Shown here: positions 16,581 to 25,058 of the stretch, piece by piece
Layout of the letters: the number at the start of each line of letters is the position of its first letter
Numbering within the stretch: the first letter of the stretch is position 1
Assembly: GCA_905182635.1 (NCBI GenBank)
Contig: CAJJCM010000071.1
Span: 1-37,122, forward strand
Reading direction: 5' to 3'
Source: an uncultured Candidatus Poseidoniales archaeon
GTDB lineage: Archaea > Thermoplasmatota > Poseidoniia > Poseidoniales > Poseidoniaceae
Length of the DNA: 37,122 nt
Program-made: the position numbers and the translations under genes
The notes under the pieces: generated by a model
What the model was told of the DNA's origin: nothing
Database searches by the model: none
Seen by the model: the letters and a program-made list of their open reading frames with translations, nothing else

Positions 16581-17765
16581 ATGGCAGCAAAGGATAATCT
16601 CGATTTGAAAGGGTTTGGAAGTAAGGCAGTACACAGTGGAACCAACCATATTGGGGATGCCGTGAACACACCGATCTTTCAATCATCGACCTACAAACTC
16701 ACTGATGAACGCTATGCTGGATGGGCTGCTGGTGCCCAACATACCCTTCTCTACACTCGCCTTTCGTCAGTAAATTCCGATGCGGTTGCCCAAAAATTAG
16801 CCGCCATGGAAGGCGGAGAGGATGCTGAAACCTTCTCGTCAGGCATGGCTGCAATTACCACGACGCTGATGTCTTTCCTTTCCGCAGGCGACCACATTGT
16901 TGCATCACCGGATGTCTATGGCGGAACCTATGGATTGCTTACCGAAGAACTCCCCCGGTTTGGAATTGAAACGACAATGGCTGATATGCGAGTTCCGTCG
17001 TCCTACGAGGCCGCCATCCAACCCAATACGAAGATTCTCTACATTGAAACTTTGACTAACCCCGTTCTCAAAGTCTGTGATATTTCTGCAATGGTTGCAA
17101 TTGCTAAGCGACATAAAGTCCTCTGCATAATCGACAATACCTTCGCCTCACCTTGGGGGTGTCAACCACTTTCAATGGGTGTCGATTTAGTCATACATTC
17201 CACGACCAAATATCTTGGAGGCCATTCTGATATCATTGGCGGTGCGGTTGTTGGTTCCAAGGAATTAATTTCAGAGGTTTTCGGCAGGAAGGTAATTTTT
17301 GGAGGAAACGCCGACCCACATACTTGCTCTCTCCTTGAGAGAGGAATGCGCACCCTCCATGTCCGAATGCCGGTCTTGTGTAGTAACGCAGCAGAAATTG
17401 CCCGCCGCTTGGAGGCGCATTCGATGGTTGAAAAAGTCAATCACCCTTCACTGCCTTCCCACGACGATTATGAAGTTGCACAACGAATCATACCGAAAGG
17501 AACAGGGATGATTGCCTTTATTGTCAAGGGTGGCGATGAAGCCGCATTGAAGTTCATGCGCGGTCTCAAGATGATCTATGAAGCAACAAGTCTTGGCGGT
17601 GTTGAATCATTGATTGAGAGCCCGTTCAACTCAAGCCACATGGTGATTCCCGAAGAAATCCGGCACGCTGCAGGCCTTATTCCTGGTTTAGTTCGAATCA
17701 GCATCGGTATCGAAGACGTTGAGGATTTGTGGACCGACCTCGAAAGAGGATTCGCCCATCTTTGA
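16581..17765 (+). CDS. Cys/Met-metabolism PLP-dependent enzyme (cystathionine gamma-synthase/lyase or methionine gamma-lyase)
   Basis: A fold type I PLP enzyme acting on sulfur amino acids. Family segments: TKAVHSG-like SKAVHSGTNH, TPIFQSSTY, YTRLSSVNSDAVAQKLAAMEGGE, FSSGMAAI, GDHIVASPDVYGGTY, YIETLTNPVLKV, IDNTFASPWGCQPL and the PLP lysine Lys210 in HSTTKYLGGHSD. The C-terminal SLGGVESLIESPFNSSHM and GLVRISIGIEDVEDLW are also typical. Trans-sulfuration and gamma-lyase members cannot be separated by eye: ATPIFQSSTY-type loops are shared. It could use imported Met/Cys or make cystathionine. It follows the EamA gene and ends two bases before a converging gene. Confidence 0.9.
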   Translation: MAAKDNLDLKGFGSKAVHSGTNHIGDAVNTPIFQSSTYKLTDERYAGWAAGAQHTLLYTRLSSVNSDAVAQKLAAMEGGEDAETFSSGMAAITTTLMSFLSAGDHIVASPDVYGGTYGLLTEELPRFGIETTMADMRVPSSYEAAIQPNTKILYIETLTNPVLKVCDISAMVAIAKRHKVLCIIDNTFASPWGCQPLSMGVDLVIHSTTKYLGGHSDIIGGAVVGSKELISEVFGRKVIFGGNADPHTCSLLERGMRTLHVRMPVLCSNAAEIARRLEAHSMVEKVNHPSLPSHDDYEVAQRIIPKGTGMIAFIVKGGDEAALKFMRGLKMIYEATSLGGVESLIESPFNSSHMVIPEEIRHAAGLIPGLVRISIGIEDVEDLWTDLERGFAHL

Positions 17766-17767
17766 GA

Positions 17768-19522
17768 TTAATTCGCTTCACCGGTGACGGTTTTGAGAGC
17801 AGTAAACGCTTCCATCCACGCCTCAGTTTTACCTTCGGCTTCATCGGCATCGCAATTGTAGAGTACTTTTCCTGCTTCGAGGAGTTGTTTCGTAGCTCCG
17901 AGCCAAGCGCCACCGCGGTCTCTCGCATTGATATCGAAATGCCACTCCTGTCCAGCAGAGCGGCCTGCAGCAAGCAACCATGCCCACGCAGCCGCAGCAG
18001 AGTCGATGGAATCATGACGTTGGGTTGCTGTTCGCTCTGCCTTACCATCACCTTCTAAGAGCCCTTGTAGAATCAAACCATGCACCGCTCCAGTCGCTCC
18101 AGACAAAACATCGTCACGCGTTGGGAATCGAGCAACCTTTTGGGCCATCGCCCGTGTAGAATCCAAACTCTTGAGAAAATTTCCAAACGGCTGAGGTTTT
18201 TTCTGTTGTTTTTTCCAAATTTCTTCGGCTTCAGCACCGGTAATTCCTAAGCCAGCAAGTCCATCCAAGCCCCACTTTTCCCACAACGCCCCGAGGACAT
18301 TGCCGCAACTCGTGCCTTCCATAACTTCCAAAGCAGCAGCCTTCCGCTCAGACACACCGCCTTTTGCCGTGACGCGAACACCTTCTCCGTCAAGAGAGCC
18401 TTCTTGCATCGAAGCATACAACATATGGGCAGCAAGATGACGCTCATCGTTTGAACCAGGATGGGATTGTAACGCTTCTTCAATCGAATCGAAATCTGTA
18501 CCTGTGATCCACGATTCGCCAACGACTAATCCAGAATCTATCGAATCCAAAACAGCTCTTCGTATGGCGAGTGCGATGACGCCTTCATTCATAATCAAGC
18601 CTTGCCAGGCATCGATAATTTTGTCCATTCCTTCAGACGCCGAATCGGGGAGTGGTGTATCTTTATCCCATCCCTTTGGGGCCCACTTTGCATCGATCTT
18701 GAGGATTGAAGGGAGGAACGGTGGCAACATCGAAAGAGCCAGATGGTGAATAAACGATGATTCTTTCTTTTCAGTTTTAGATAAATCATCAAAACTAATA
18801 GCGAGAACTGGTCCATGTTTGAATGTGAATCGGATGTAGCCACCGCTGCTTGGTTCGAAATCGAGAACAGATTGAGCATCCACACCTCCAGAAACCCACA
18901 CTGGAACCGACAAATCATCATGTTTGGTAAACGAAAACCGAGAACGTTGTAACACATCATTAAGCCATTCATCCGGAGGCGTTGGGTTTGGGCCAGTGCA
19001 GACAAACCCACCCTTCCACGTGAAGAAATACATGCCACGCTTGGCATGGTCTTCCCACGGTAACATGCGTAGTGTGAGGTTGGAATAATTTTGTATGCCA
19101 GCAAGATAGCCTTGCTTACCTTCTCCTCGCCGAATAAATGAAGCAGAACCGAAAGAGCCTGAACTAAATTTCCCTACAAGGGTGATGTGTTCGTCGTGTG
19201 CTGCATGGAGGGAGCCTGCAAACGCCTTTGCCACGGGGTCGCCTCTCTTTGACATCATGCGCTTACTCAACCAAGCAACGTCATCCTTCTTGCGAAGTAT
19301 TGATTCGAGTGTTCTCATTGTCTTTGTGACAGGGTCTGTTCGCCCCCAGCGCAATTTTCCTTTCCACATCATTACGGGGAGATGGGCTCTGGGGTTTTCC
19401 AAGAGTTTAGCGAGTTCTCGCTTGAGTTTATTGGCGGTTGCTTCATTGGCATGCTTGGTTCCACGCATGCGAAAACGTTGCTTGTTTTGCCCAGGAAATT
19501 CAACTTTTGACGGACCAGCCAT
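17768..19522 (-). CDS. Unrecognised 584-residue soluble protein
   Basis: I recognise no family. The protein begins with a basic region (residues 1-75, many Lys/Arg/Trp), then a mixed alpha/beta region with aromatic-rich segments (MYFFTWKGGFVCTGPNPTPPDEW around 165-190; SSGGYIRFTFKHGPVLAISFDDL), and ends with a largely helical C-terminal third containing SERKAAALEVMEG and an Ala/Trp-rich stretch (SAAAAWAWLLAAGRSAG). No signal peptide or membrane span is evident, and few Cys. The ATG at 19522 is the natural start. It diverges from an AAA+ ATPase with 153 bases between starts, which hints at shared control; no direct functional evidence exists. Confidence 0.8.
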   Translation of the reverse strand: MAGPSKVEFPGQNKQRFRMRGTKHANEATANKLKRELAKLLENPRAHLPVMMWKGKLRWGRTDPVTKTMRTLESILRKKDDVAWLSKRMMSKRGDPVAKAFAGSLHAAHDEHITLVGKFSSGSFGSASFIRRGEGKQGYLAGIQNYSNLTLRMLPWEDHAKRGMYFFTWKGGFVCTGPNPTPPDEWLNDVLQRSRFSFTKHDDLSVPVWVSGGVDAQSVLDFEPSSGGYIRFTFKHGPVLAISFDDLSKTEKKESSFIHHLALSMLPPFLPSILKIDAKWAPKGWDKDTPLPDSASEGMDKIIDAWQGLIMNEGVIALAIRRAVLDSIDSGLVVGESWITGTDFDSIEEALQSHPGSNDERHLAAHMLYASMQEGSLDGEGVRVTAKGGVSERKAAALEVMEGTSCGNVLGALWEKWGLDGLAGLGITGAEAEEIWKKQQKKPQPFGNFLKSLDSTRAMAQKVARFPTRDDVLSGATGAVHGLILQGLLEGDGKAERTATQRHDSIDSAAAAWAWLLAAGRSAGQEWHFDINARDRGGAWLGATKQLLEAGKVLYNCDADEAEGKTEAWMEAFTALKTVTGEAN

Positions 19523-19675
19523 ACATTCCCCTCACCCTTCCCCAAAACCCTCTCTCGTTTGAGACCTTCGCGCCTTCATATACCCTTGAATTCTTGATAG
19601 TATGGAACGGAAACAAATTTGCAAAGGGCTGTTGAAGCATTTGGATATTCTGTAATCCCACCAAGAGGAATAACA

Positions 19676-21139
19676 ATGACCGATGAATTTGCAATTGAAG
19701 AAGAACCGAGCCTAGAAAACCATTACCATCAGGAACTCAACACCAAGAACAGTTCTGAACCACCGGCGTCGATGATTTTGGAAATCCAAACTCCAATGGG
19801 TCCAGTTTCCATTGACATGAAACAATATGAAGATACTAAAATCGCTGTAGCTGCCACCCGGGAAAAAATTCCTCAACTTCCTCTCACCGAGCAACTGATG
19901 AACAGTTTTATGGGCTCAAAGCATAAGCGAGATTCACGTTACTGGAGTGGTAAATTAGGGGCTCTAATGAAGATGCATTTCGACCAATATCTCGAAGAAG
20001 AATACGATGTCGCTGATGAATTCATGATTGACCAAGGTAAAATCCGTGCAGCGATGTACGAAACGGTCGAAGTACAAGATGAGAATCGTCAACGATTCCT
20101 TGCAGTTGGCACACGTTTCTACCAGTCAAAAACCGAGGCTAAGCAACAACTCATCACTATCTCAAGCGTCGACCATGATGGCGACCAGCGCCTATCCGTG
20201 TACACTCCTATGGAAACAACTGTTCTCGTTCACGGTAAAGAAGCAGACCAACTTATTGCGCATGTAGAATCAGATTTTTATCAAAACGGTACTCTCAAAA
20301 AAGCATTCTTTGATTTGCGTTATAATTTCATCACCCGCGACAAAAGTATTGACGAATTAATTGCTTGGGACGACCAAGTCAAGGAAGCATTGTGGAAAGA
20401 CATCATCGGGTTTCAAAAAGCCATGCCGAAACTTCGTGAATGCGGTGTGCCGAACTCACGTGGAGTGATTCTTGCAGGCCCACCGGGCACTGGGAAAACG
20501 ATGATTGCTAAATGGCTTGCAGCCCATTCCGACATCACTTGCATCCTGATTTCAGCTGAAATGATTACTGGGCGTAATGACATCAAATCCTGTTTCGAAA
20601 TGGCCCGAAAACTCTCTCCTACCCTCCTCATCATCGAAGACATTGACACAGCCGGCGCTCTTGACCGTCGCGCATCTGACCATCCACTCTTGGGTGAATT
20701 TTTGCAATCTATGGACGGCATTGTACCGAATCACGGAGTTATTACGCTGGCAACTACCAACCATTCTAACAAAATCGACCCTGCGATTGCAGACCGCCCA
20801 GGGCGCTTCGACCGAATTATCGAGGTTGGAATGCCTGGAAAGGAACAACGCTTCCACATTTTCCATCACCTGTTGCAAAAACTCGACCTGTCTCGAAACG
20901 TTACGCTTGAGGTTAAGGAAAAACTCGCAAAGAGTACCGAAGGCCTTACCGGTGCATGGATTCGTGCAATCGTCCAAGACAGCCTTATCTTGGCATTCAG
21001 TCAAGATAAAACCAAGATTGGAAAAGACCACTTGTTTGCTTGCATGAAAGACGTCTTGGAACGCCGAGGTATGGCATACCGAGTTGCGACATATACCCCT
21101 CCTCAAATGGCTGCGAAAGCAGATGTCTATGTCCAGTGA
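19676..21139 (+). CDS. AAA+ ATPase with unknown N-terminal domain (CDC48/Vps4/BCS1-like core)
   Basis: One classical AAA module fills residues about 235-430: Walker A GPPGTGKT (268-275), Walker B LLIIEDID (Glu321/Asp322), sensor region ATTNHSN and the arginine-finger region RPGRFDR. After it comes the small helical lid, with GLTGAWIRAIVQDS resembling the sensor 2 Gly-Ala segment. The first 230 residues match no domain I know: an acidic start, a region with SRYWSGKLGALMKMHFDQYLEEE, and a beta-rich part. The fold suggests a hexameric remodeller or unfoldase; the substrate is unknown. Start ATG 19676 has a good AGAGGA site six bases upstream. The MBL-fold gene follows 42 bases after its stop. 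Confidence 0.88.
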   Translation: MTDEFAIEEEPSLENHYHQELNTKNSSEPPASMILEIQTPMGPVSIDMKQYEDTKIAVAATREKIPQLPLTEQLMNSFMGSKHKRDSRYWSGKLGALMKMHFDQYLEEEYDVADEFMIDQGKIRAAMYETVEVQDENRQRFLAVGTRFYQSKTEAKQQLITISSVDHDGDQRLSVYTPMETTVLVHGKEADQLIAHVESDFYQNGTLKKAFFDLRYNFITRDKSIDELIAWDDQVKEALWKDIIGFQKAMPKLRECGVPNSRGVILAGPPGTGKTMIAKWLAAHSDITCILISAEMITGRNDIKSCFEMARKLSPTLLIIEDIDTAGALDRRASDHPLLGEFLQSMDGIVPNHGVITLATTNHSNKIDPAIADRPGRFDRIIEVGMPGKEQRFHIFHHLLQKLDLSRNVTLEVKEKLAKSTEGLTGAWIRAIVQDSLILAFSQDKTKIGKDHLFACMKDVLERRGMAYRVATYTPPQMAAKADVYVQ

Positions 21140-21181
21140 TGTAACTGATGGATTGATGATGCTCGCTTCCTTGGCCATTAC

Positions 21182-22027
21182 ATGGTCGAAGTTACAGTGC
21201 TCGGTATTGCGCAGGACGGAGGCCATCCACAACCAGGGTGCCTCCGTCCCTGTTGCGCCAATTTAACGGAACAACACTATCCAGTGTCGTTGGGAATTCG
21301 CAGTGATGAAGGGGCCAACATCCTCATTGAAGCAACGCGCCACCTTGGCGATCAATTCACCGTTTGGGGACAAACCCATGTCGACCACCTCCTGCTCACA
21401 CACGCCCATTTTGGCCACGTCGATGGACTGGGGTTGTTCGGTCGTGAAACGCTTTCAGCACAAGGGATTCAGTTGCATGTGTCAGAAGAAATGTATCATC
21501 TTGTTGACCAAACACCACAATGGAATTTGATGGTTCAACAAGGCGTTTTTGAAATTCAAACCTTTGCTGTTGGAAGTGCCCTTTTCGACCAAGGCAGTCT
21601 CAAAATCGAACCTGTTCGAATACCTCACCGTGACGAACTTTCCGATATGCACGCCTTCATCCTTCGAGGGCCAAACAAATCACTGTTATTTCTTCCCGAC
21701 CACGACTCGTGGGATGAAACATTGACCATCCACAATTGCTCAACGCTTCGACAATGGCTTTCACAGATGAACATCGACATCGCTCTTCTCGATGGAACTT
21801 TTTGGTCAGAAGACGAACTTGGTGGCCGAGACCAATCCAAAGTCCCACATCCACCCGTTGTTCAAACTCTGAAGATGCTGGGTGAAAAGAAGTTGGGCGA
21901 TCCAGATATTTTCTTTACGCATTTGAATCATACAAATCCGTTGTATGACCAAGACAGTGAACAGATGAAGCAAGTAAGCCAACTTGGTTGGGGCGTTGTC
22001 CACCAAGGACAACGTTTCACGCTTTGA
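21182..22027 (+). CDS. PqqB-like metallo-beta-lactamase-fold hydrolase
   Basis: An MBL-fold protein similar to the PqqB/PhnP-related group. It opens with VTVLGIAQDGGHPQPGC followed by a Cys pair (Cys24, Cys25), a Cys cluster typical of PqqB-like proteins. The metal motif THAHFGHVDGL has His74, His76 and His79, but Gly78 stands where most MBL enzymes have Asp, as is common in this subgroup. Later landmarks are FLPDHDSWDE, LLDGTFWSEDEL and the C-terminal FFTHLNHTNPLY. No other PQQ biosynthesis gene is in the window, so a true PQQ role is unlikely; a generic phosphodiesterase or esterase is possible. It follows the AAA+ gene on the same strand; its end overlaps the symporter gene by eleven bases. 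Confidence 0.85.
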   Translation: MVEVTVLGIAQDGGHPQPGCLRPCCANLTEQHYPVSLGIRSDEGANILIEATRHLGDQFTVWGQTHVDHLLLTHAHFGHVDGLGLFGRETLSAQGIQLHVSEEMYHLVDQTPQWNLMVQQGVFEIQTFAVGSALFDQGSLKIEPVRIPHRDELSDMHAFILRGPNKSLLFLPDHDSWDETLTIHNCSTLRQWLSQMNIDIALLDGTFWSEDELGGRDQSKVPHPPVVQTLKMLGEKKLGDPDIFFTHLNHTNPLYDQDSEQMKQVSQLGWGVVHQGQRFTL

Positions 22028-24122
22028 TTTCAGTGATGGTGTAATCGAGCACCAGCAATTGAATCGTGTAATCGACGTTTTCGCCATCATCGGTGTGTTG
22101 GCAACCAGCACCACCACCAGCACTTACATCAACCGAAATTTCAATCGAGTAATCGCCAAGGCCAGCGCCGTTTGAATCGAGTCCAGCCATGATATCGGCT
22201 TTTGTGACATTGGACACATCACCAATCATCGAAGCATTATACCATTCAACCAGCGTTTCATGAGTAGCAGGAGCACCGTCTTGGTTTTGACCGCTTGCAG
22301 AGCCGTTGAATTCAGCATGCATAAGCATGCCAGTGATGGTATCGGGTTGTGTATTCGACGCACCTGGAGCAAGACATCCGGGGAATCCAGCACTGGTCTC
22401 ATCTTCTGAATAGGTCATCACAATCTTTGCCCCAACGATGTTCATCGAATCATCATTGAGTGAATCGGTTGACAAATTCAGCACGAATGTATCTCCATCA
22501 GCAATGTATTCTCCCCCGTTATCAAGGTCAATCGTTTCGAAATTCGCCGTTACATTATATGTGCCGACCATTGCTTGTGAATCAGAAGAATTCGGCGCCA
22601 AAACGTGGTATGAAGCCTCAACACTTGCAGCAAGTAAGAGCGTTATTGCAGCACCAATGCCAAGAGTTTTCTGGGCAGGAATTGTATACCGTCCAAAGGG
22701 ATTGTCAGCAGAACTGTCTCGGAAAGCACACAGTAAGAAGTGAGTAGCAAAGGCAGCGCCCATTCCAGGAACTGAAGGAAAGACATCTTCGCCAAATCCA
22801 AGAACCGTCCAGACGATGACGCCAATCATTGCCGACATCATCATAGCGATGGAGTGACGTGAATCGGGCTCATAACCGGCCATTCTCACCAAGAGTAAAG
22901 GTACAAAGATTCCACCCAGTCCATAGACGGCTAACACGACCAACGCGAATACAGAATCTCCGAAACCGGGCAATTGTTGACCGAACAATGAGATGACCGT
23001 TGCGAAAGCAGCTACAGCCAAGGTGACTTTCTTTGTTGTCTTGTGGTCTTGACTCCATTCCGGTTTAATATCGTCTGTAATTGCAGCAGTGCATGCCAGA
23101 ACTTGGCTGTCGGCAGTGGACATTGTTGCAGCAAAAATCGATGCGAGAATAAGACCGCCGAGCAAAGGACTCAACTGTTCCATGGCAAGTTTCGGCAAGC
23201 CAGTTTCAGCACCAGAGGCGCCAAGTTCCGGCAACAAAACTCGGCAGGCAAGTCCAATGAAGAACATCAAGATGATGAAAGGAGTTTGCCAAATGAAGAA
23301 CCAGATCATTGCTTGTTTCCGTGCTTTATCATCCTTCAACGTCATCACGCGAGAGACCACTTGTGGCTGGCCAGCGACACCGAGGCCACCAAGGAAGAAA
23401 GCAGTAATCCACAATGTTGCACCGAACTTCAAATCAGAGGGGAATATATTGACCATGGCAGGCTCGATACCTTTCAATTGGTCATGCAAACCAGAAAAGC
23501 CTCCAGTGGATTTCACTGCGACGTAACACAAGATGGTTGAACCAACAATCATTACACACGATTGGGCAGCATCGGTCCAAATCGAAGCACGAATTCCACC
23601 AGCATAGCAGTAAGCGACAACCAAGACGAAACCGATGAGGATACCGATGGTTGGAGACCATTTGAGCATTGTTTCAAGGGCAATACCTCCGGCAGTCAGT
23701 TGTGCAGCAGCATAAATCGAGAGGAAAATTACCGACAGCACAGCAGCCACTTTCGCTTCCGGGGAGCCGGTTGTGTTCGAAACAAGTGAGGAAAGAGAAC
23801 GAATACCCCGTGCTTCACCTTCTTTCTGAATATATTTGTAGAGCCAAATCCAAGCGACGAGTTGACCGACCGTCGAGACCAGAGCAATCCAGACGGCAGA
23901 ATAGCCGTTGATGAATATAAATCCAATAAATCCAATAAACATGTAACCGGAGTTCCATGTACTTACTGCCGATAATGCGGCTAAAGCCGGATGCATCCCT
24001 CTTCCAGCAACGAGGTAATCGTCAGTCGTGTCTTCTTTGACGCGCATTGAAGCAAGCCCAACGCCGGCAAAAAACAGCATAAATGCCAAAAATGAGATGA
24101 GAAGAAGTACACTGCCAGCCAT
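22017..24122 (-). CDS. Sodium:solute symporter (SSS, PutP-like) with added C-terminal exterior domain
   Basis: A sodium-coupled importer, closest in pattern to proline/amino-acid symporters. The core has roughly 13-14 helices, including TTDDYLVAGRGMHPALAALS, WNSGYMFIGFIG, YAGGIRASIWTDAAQSCVM, GLGVAGQPQVVSRVM and the sodium-site helix ILASIFAATMSTADSQVLA. After the last helix (near residue 500) comes an extra region of about 198 residues, acidic and rich in Asn/Ser/Asp with two Cys and predicted beta strands, ending LLVLDYTITEIKA. Such an exterior domain is not part of normal SSS proteins. Start ATG 24122 is used; a GTG at 24131 overlaps the dphB stop as GTGA, indicating coupling. Likely substrates are amino acids, by family resemblance only. 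Confidence 0.88.
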   Translation of the reverse strand: MAGSVLLLISFLAFMLFFAGVGLASMRVKEDTTDDYLVAGRGMHPALAALSAVSTWNSGYMFIGFIGFIFINGYSAVWIALVSTVGQLVAWIWLYKYIQKEGEARGIRSLSSLVSNTTGSPEAKVAAVLSVIFLSIYAAAQLTAGGIALETMLKWSPTIGILIGFVLVVAYCYAGGIRASIWTDAAQSCVMIVGSTILCYVAVKSTGGFSGLHDQLKGIEPAMVNIFPSDLKFGATLWITAFFLGGLGVAGQPQVVSRVMTLKDDKARKQAMIWFFIWQTPFIILMFFIGLACRVLLPELGASGAETGLPKLAMEQLSPLLGGLILASIFAATMSTADSQVLACTAAITDDIKPEWSQDHKTTKKVTLAVAAFATVISLFGQQLPGFGDSVFALVVLAVYGLGGIFVPLLLVRMAGYEPDSRHSIAMMMSAMIGVIVWTVLGFGEDVFPSVPGMGAAFATHFLLCAFRDSSADNPFGRYTIPAQKTLGIGAAITLLLAASVEASYHVLAPNSSDSQAMVGTYNVTANFETIDLDNGGEYIADGDTFVLNLSTDSLNDDSMNIVGAKIVMTYSEDETSAGFPGCLAPGASNTQPDTITGMLMHAEFNGSASGQNQDGAPATHETLVEWYNASMIGDVSNVTKADIMAGLDSNGAGLGDYSIEISVDVSAGGGAGCQHTDDGENVDYTIQLLVLDYTITEIKA

Positions 24123-24127
24123 AATAA

Positions 24128-25021
24128 TCACTCACGCTTGCTCCAACGAAGAAGGGCTTTCTCTTCAACTTCACTCAAACTCGCAGGGAAGACGAGGCAA
24201 TTCAAACGCCCACCGGGAATTGAATCCAGTTCACCAATCGTTGTTGAAACGATACGCTGGTCAGCAGTACCCATGTCTGCACACAAGACTACCGCGATGT
24301 CATCAATCACTTGGCCGACATACGCACTGCACATGGCATGGCGCAAGATTCGAAGTGGGGAGTCGGGTGGTGGCGGCATTTCATCCAGTTCATTCTGTAA
24401 TTTTGGCCACATGAGTCTGAGTGATTCAACGGCATCGGAAGGCATCATTGGGCGCTGGTCTCCTGTACCTTCACCAGTCGGGTCTAAATCGAGAAGAGCC
24501 ACGGTATGCAGGTTACGGAATCGATTGTTCGAGATAACTTCCAATGGAGATGTAGCGACCCAACCACCATACGGGTAGGTGAGTGTAGTCTGTCTTCCAA
24601 ATCGATAATTCGACAAGCCGAGCGCTCCGGTTACAATCGTCGTGATTGAAACGCCATGGAACACAAGGCAATCAATGCCAGCCTCCTCCGCTTGGAGTTG
24701 GAGGTCGACGTGCGTGGTTGCTTGAAGAGGGTCGCCGACCACCAGCAAGGCGACAAGCGATGTTTTTGCCAGTTCAAACAACTCACTTGGTTGTTCAACT
24801 TCAGGCCGCATTACCCTTTGTATAGGACCAATTTCCCGCTCAAGTAAAGCAAGTTCTGCCTCTGGCCAAAGAGCAGTATACGCTTCATAGCGGCGATGAG
24901 ATGCCATTTTTGCTGCTTCGAGTGCCTCAACGGTCATTCCAGCAACCGTTCCCGGCCCCATTCCGACCAGTAACAAACCAGCGGCAGGGAGATTCCCTAA
25001 AACAACTGATTTCTCCGCCAT
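24128..25021 (-). CDS. dphB: Diphthine synthase
   Basis: A SAM-dependent tetrapyrrole-methylase-fold enzyme that methylates the modified histidine of elongation factor 2 in diphthamide synthesis, restricted to archaea and eukaryotes. Motifs: LLLVGMGPG near the N-terminus, MTVEALEAAK with HRRYEAYT, VVGDPLQATTHVDL (SAM loop), FHGVSITTIVTGALGLSNYRFGR and a later FRNLHTVALLDLDPTG. The ATG at 25021 fits the fold; an ATG at 25060 would overlap the start of trm5. Its stop overlaps the symporter's possible GTG start. It diverges from trm5, another translation-factor/tRNA modification gene. Confidence 0.9.
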   Translation of the reverse strand: MAEKSVVLGNLPAAGLLLVGMGPGTVAGMTVEALEAAKMASHRRYEAYTALWPEAELALLEREIGPIQRVMRPEVEQPSELFELAKTSLVALLVVGDPLQATTHVDLQLQAEEAGIDCLVFHGVSITTIVTGALGLSNYRFGRQTTLTYPYGGWVATSPLEVISNNRFRNLHTVALLDLDPTGEGTGDQRPMMPSDAVESLRLMWPKLQNELDEMPPPPDSPLRILRHAMCSAYVGQVIDDIAVVLCADMGTADQRIVSTTIGELDSIPGGRLNCLVFPASLSEVEEKALLRWSKRE

Positions 25022-25058
25022 GCTCAAACCTCGGGCTCGCTTGGATGGAGCGAGTGTC

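Noticed and set aside
20552-21232. Open frame of 226 codons on the minus strand
   Set aside because: Antisense to the AAA+ module, whose motifs are unmistakable; the product shows no domain or sensible composition.
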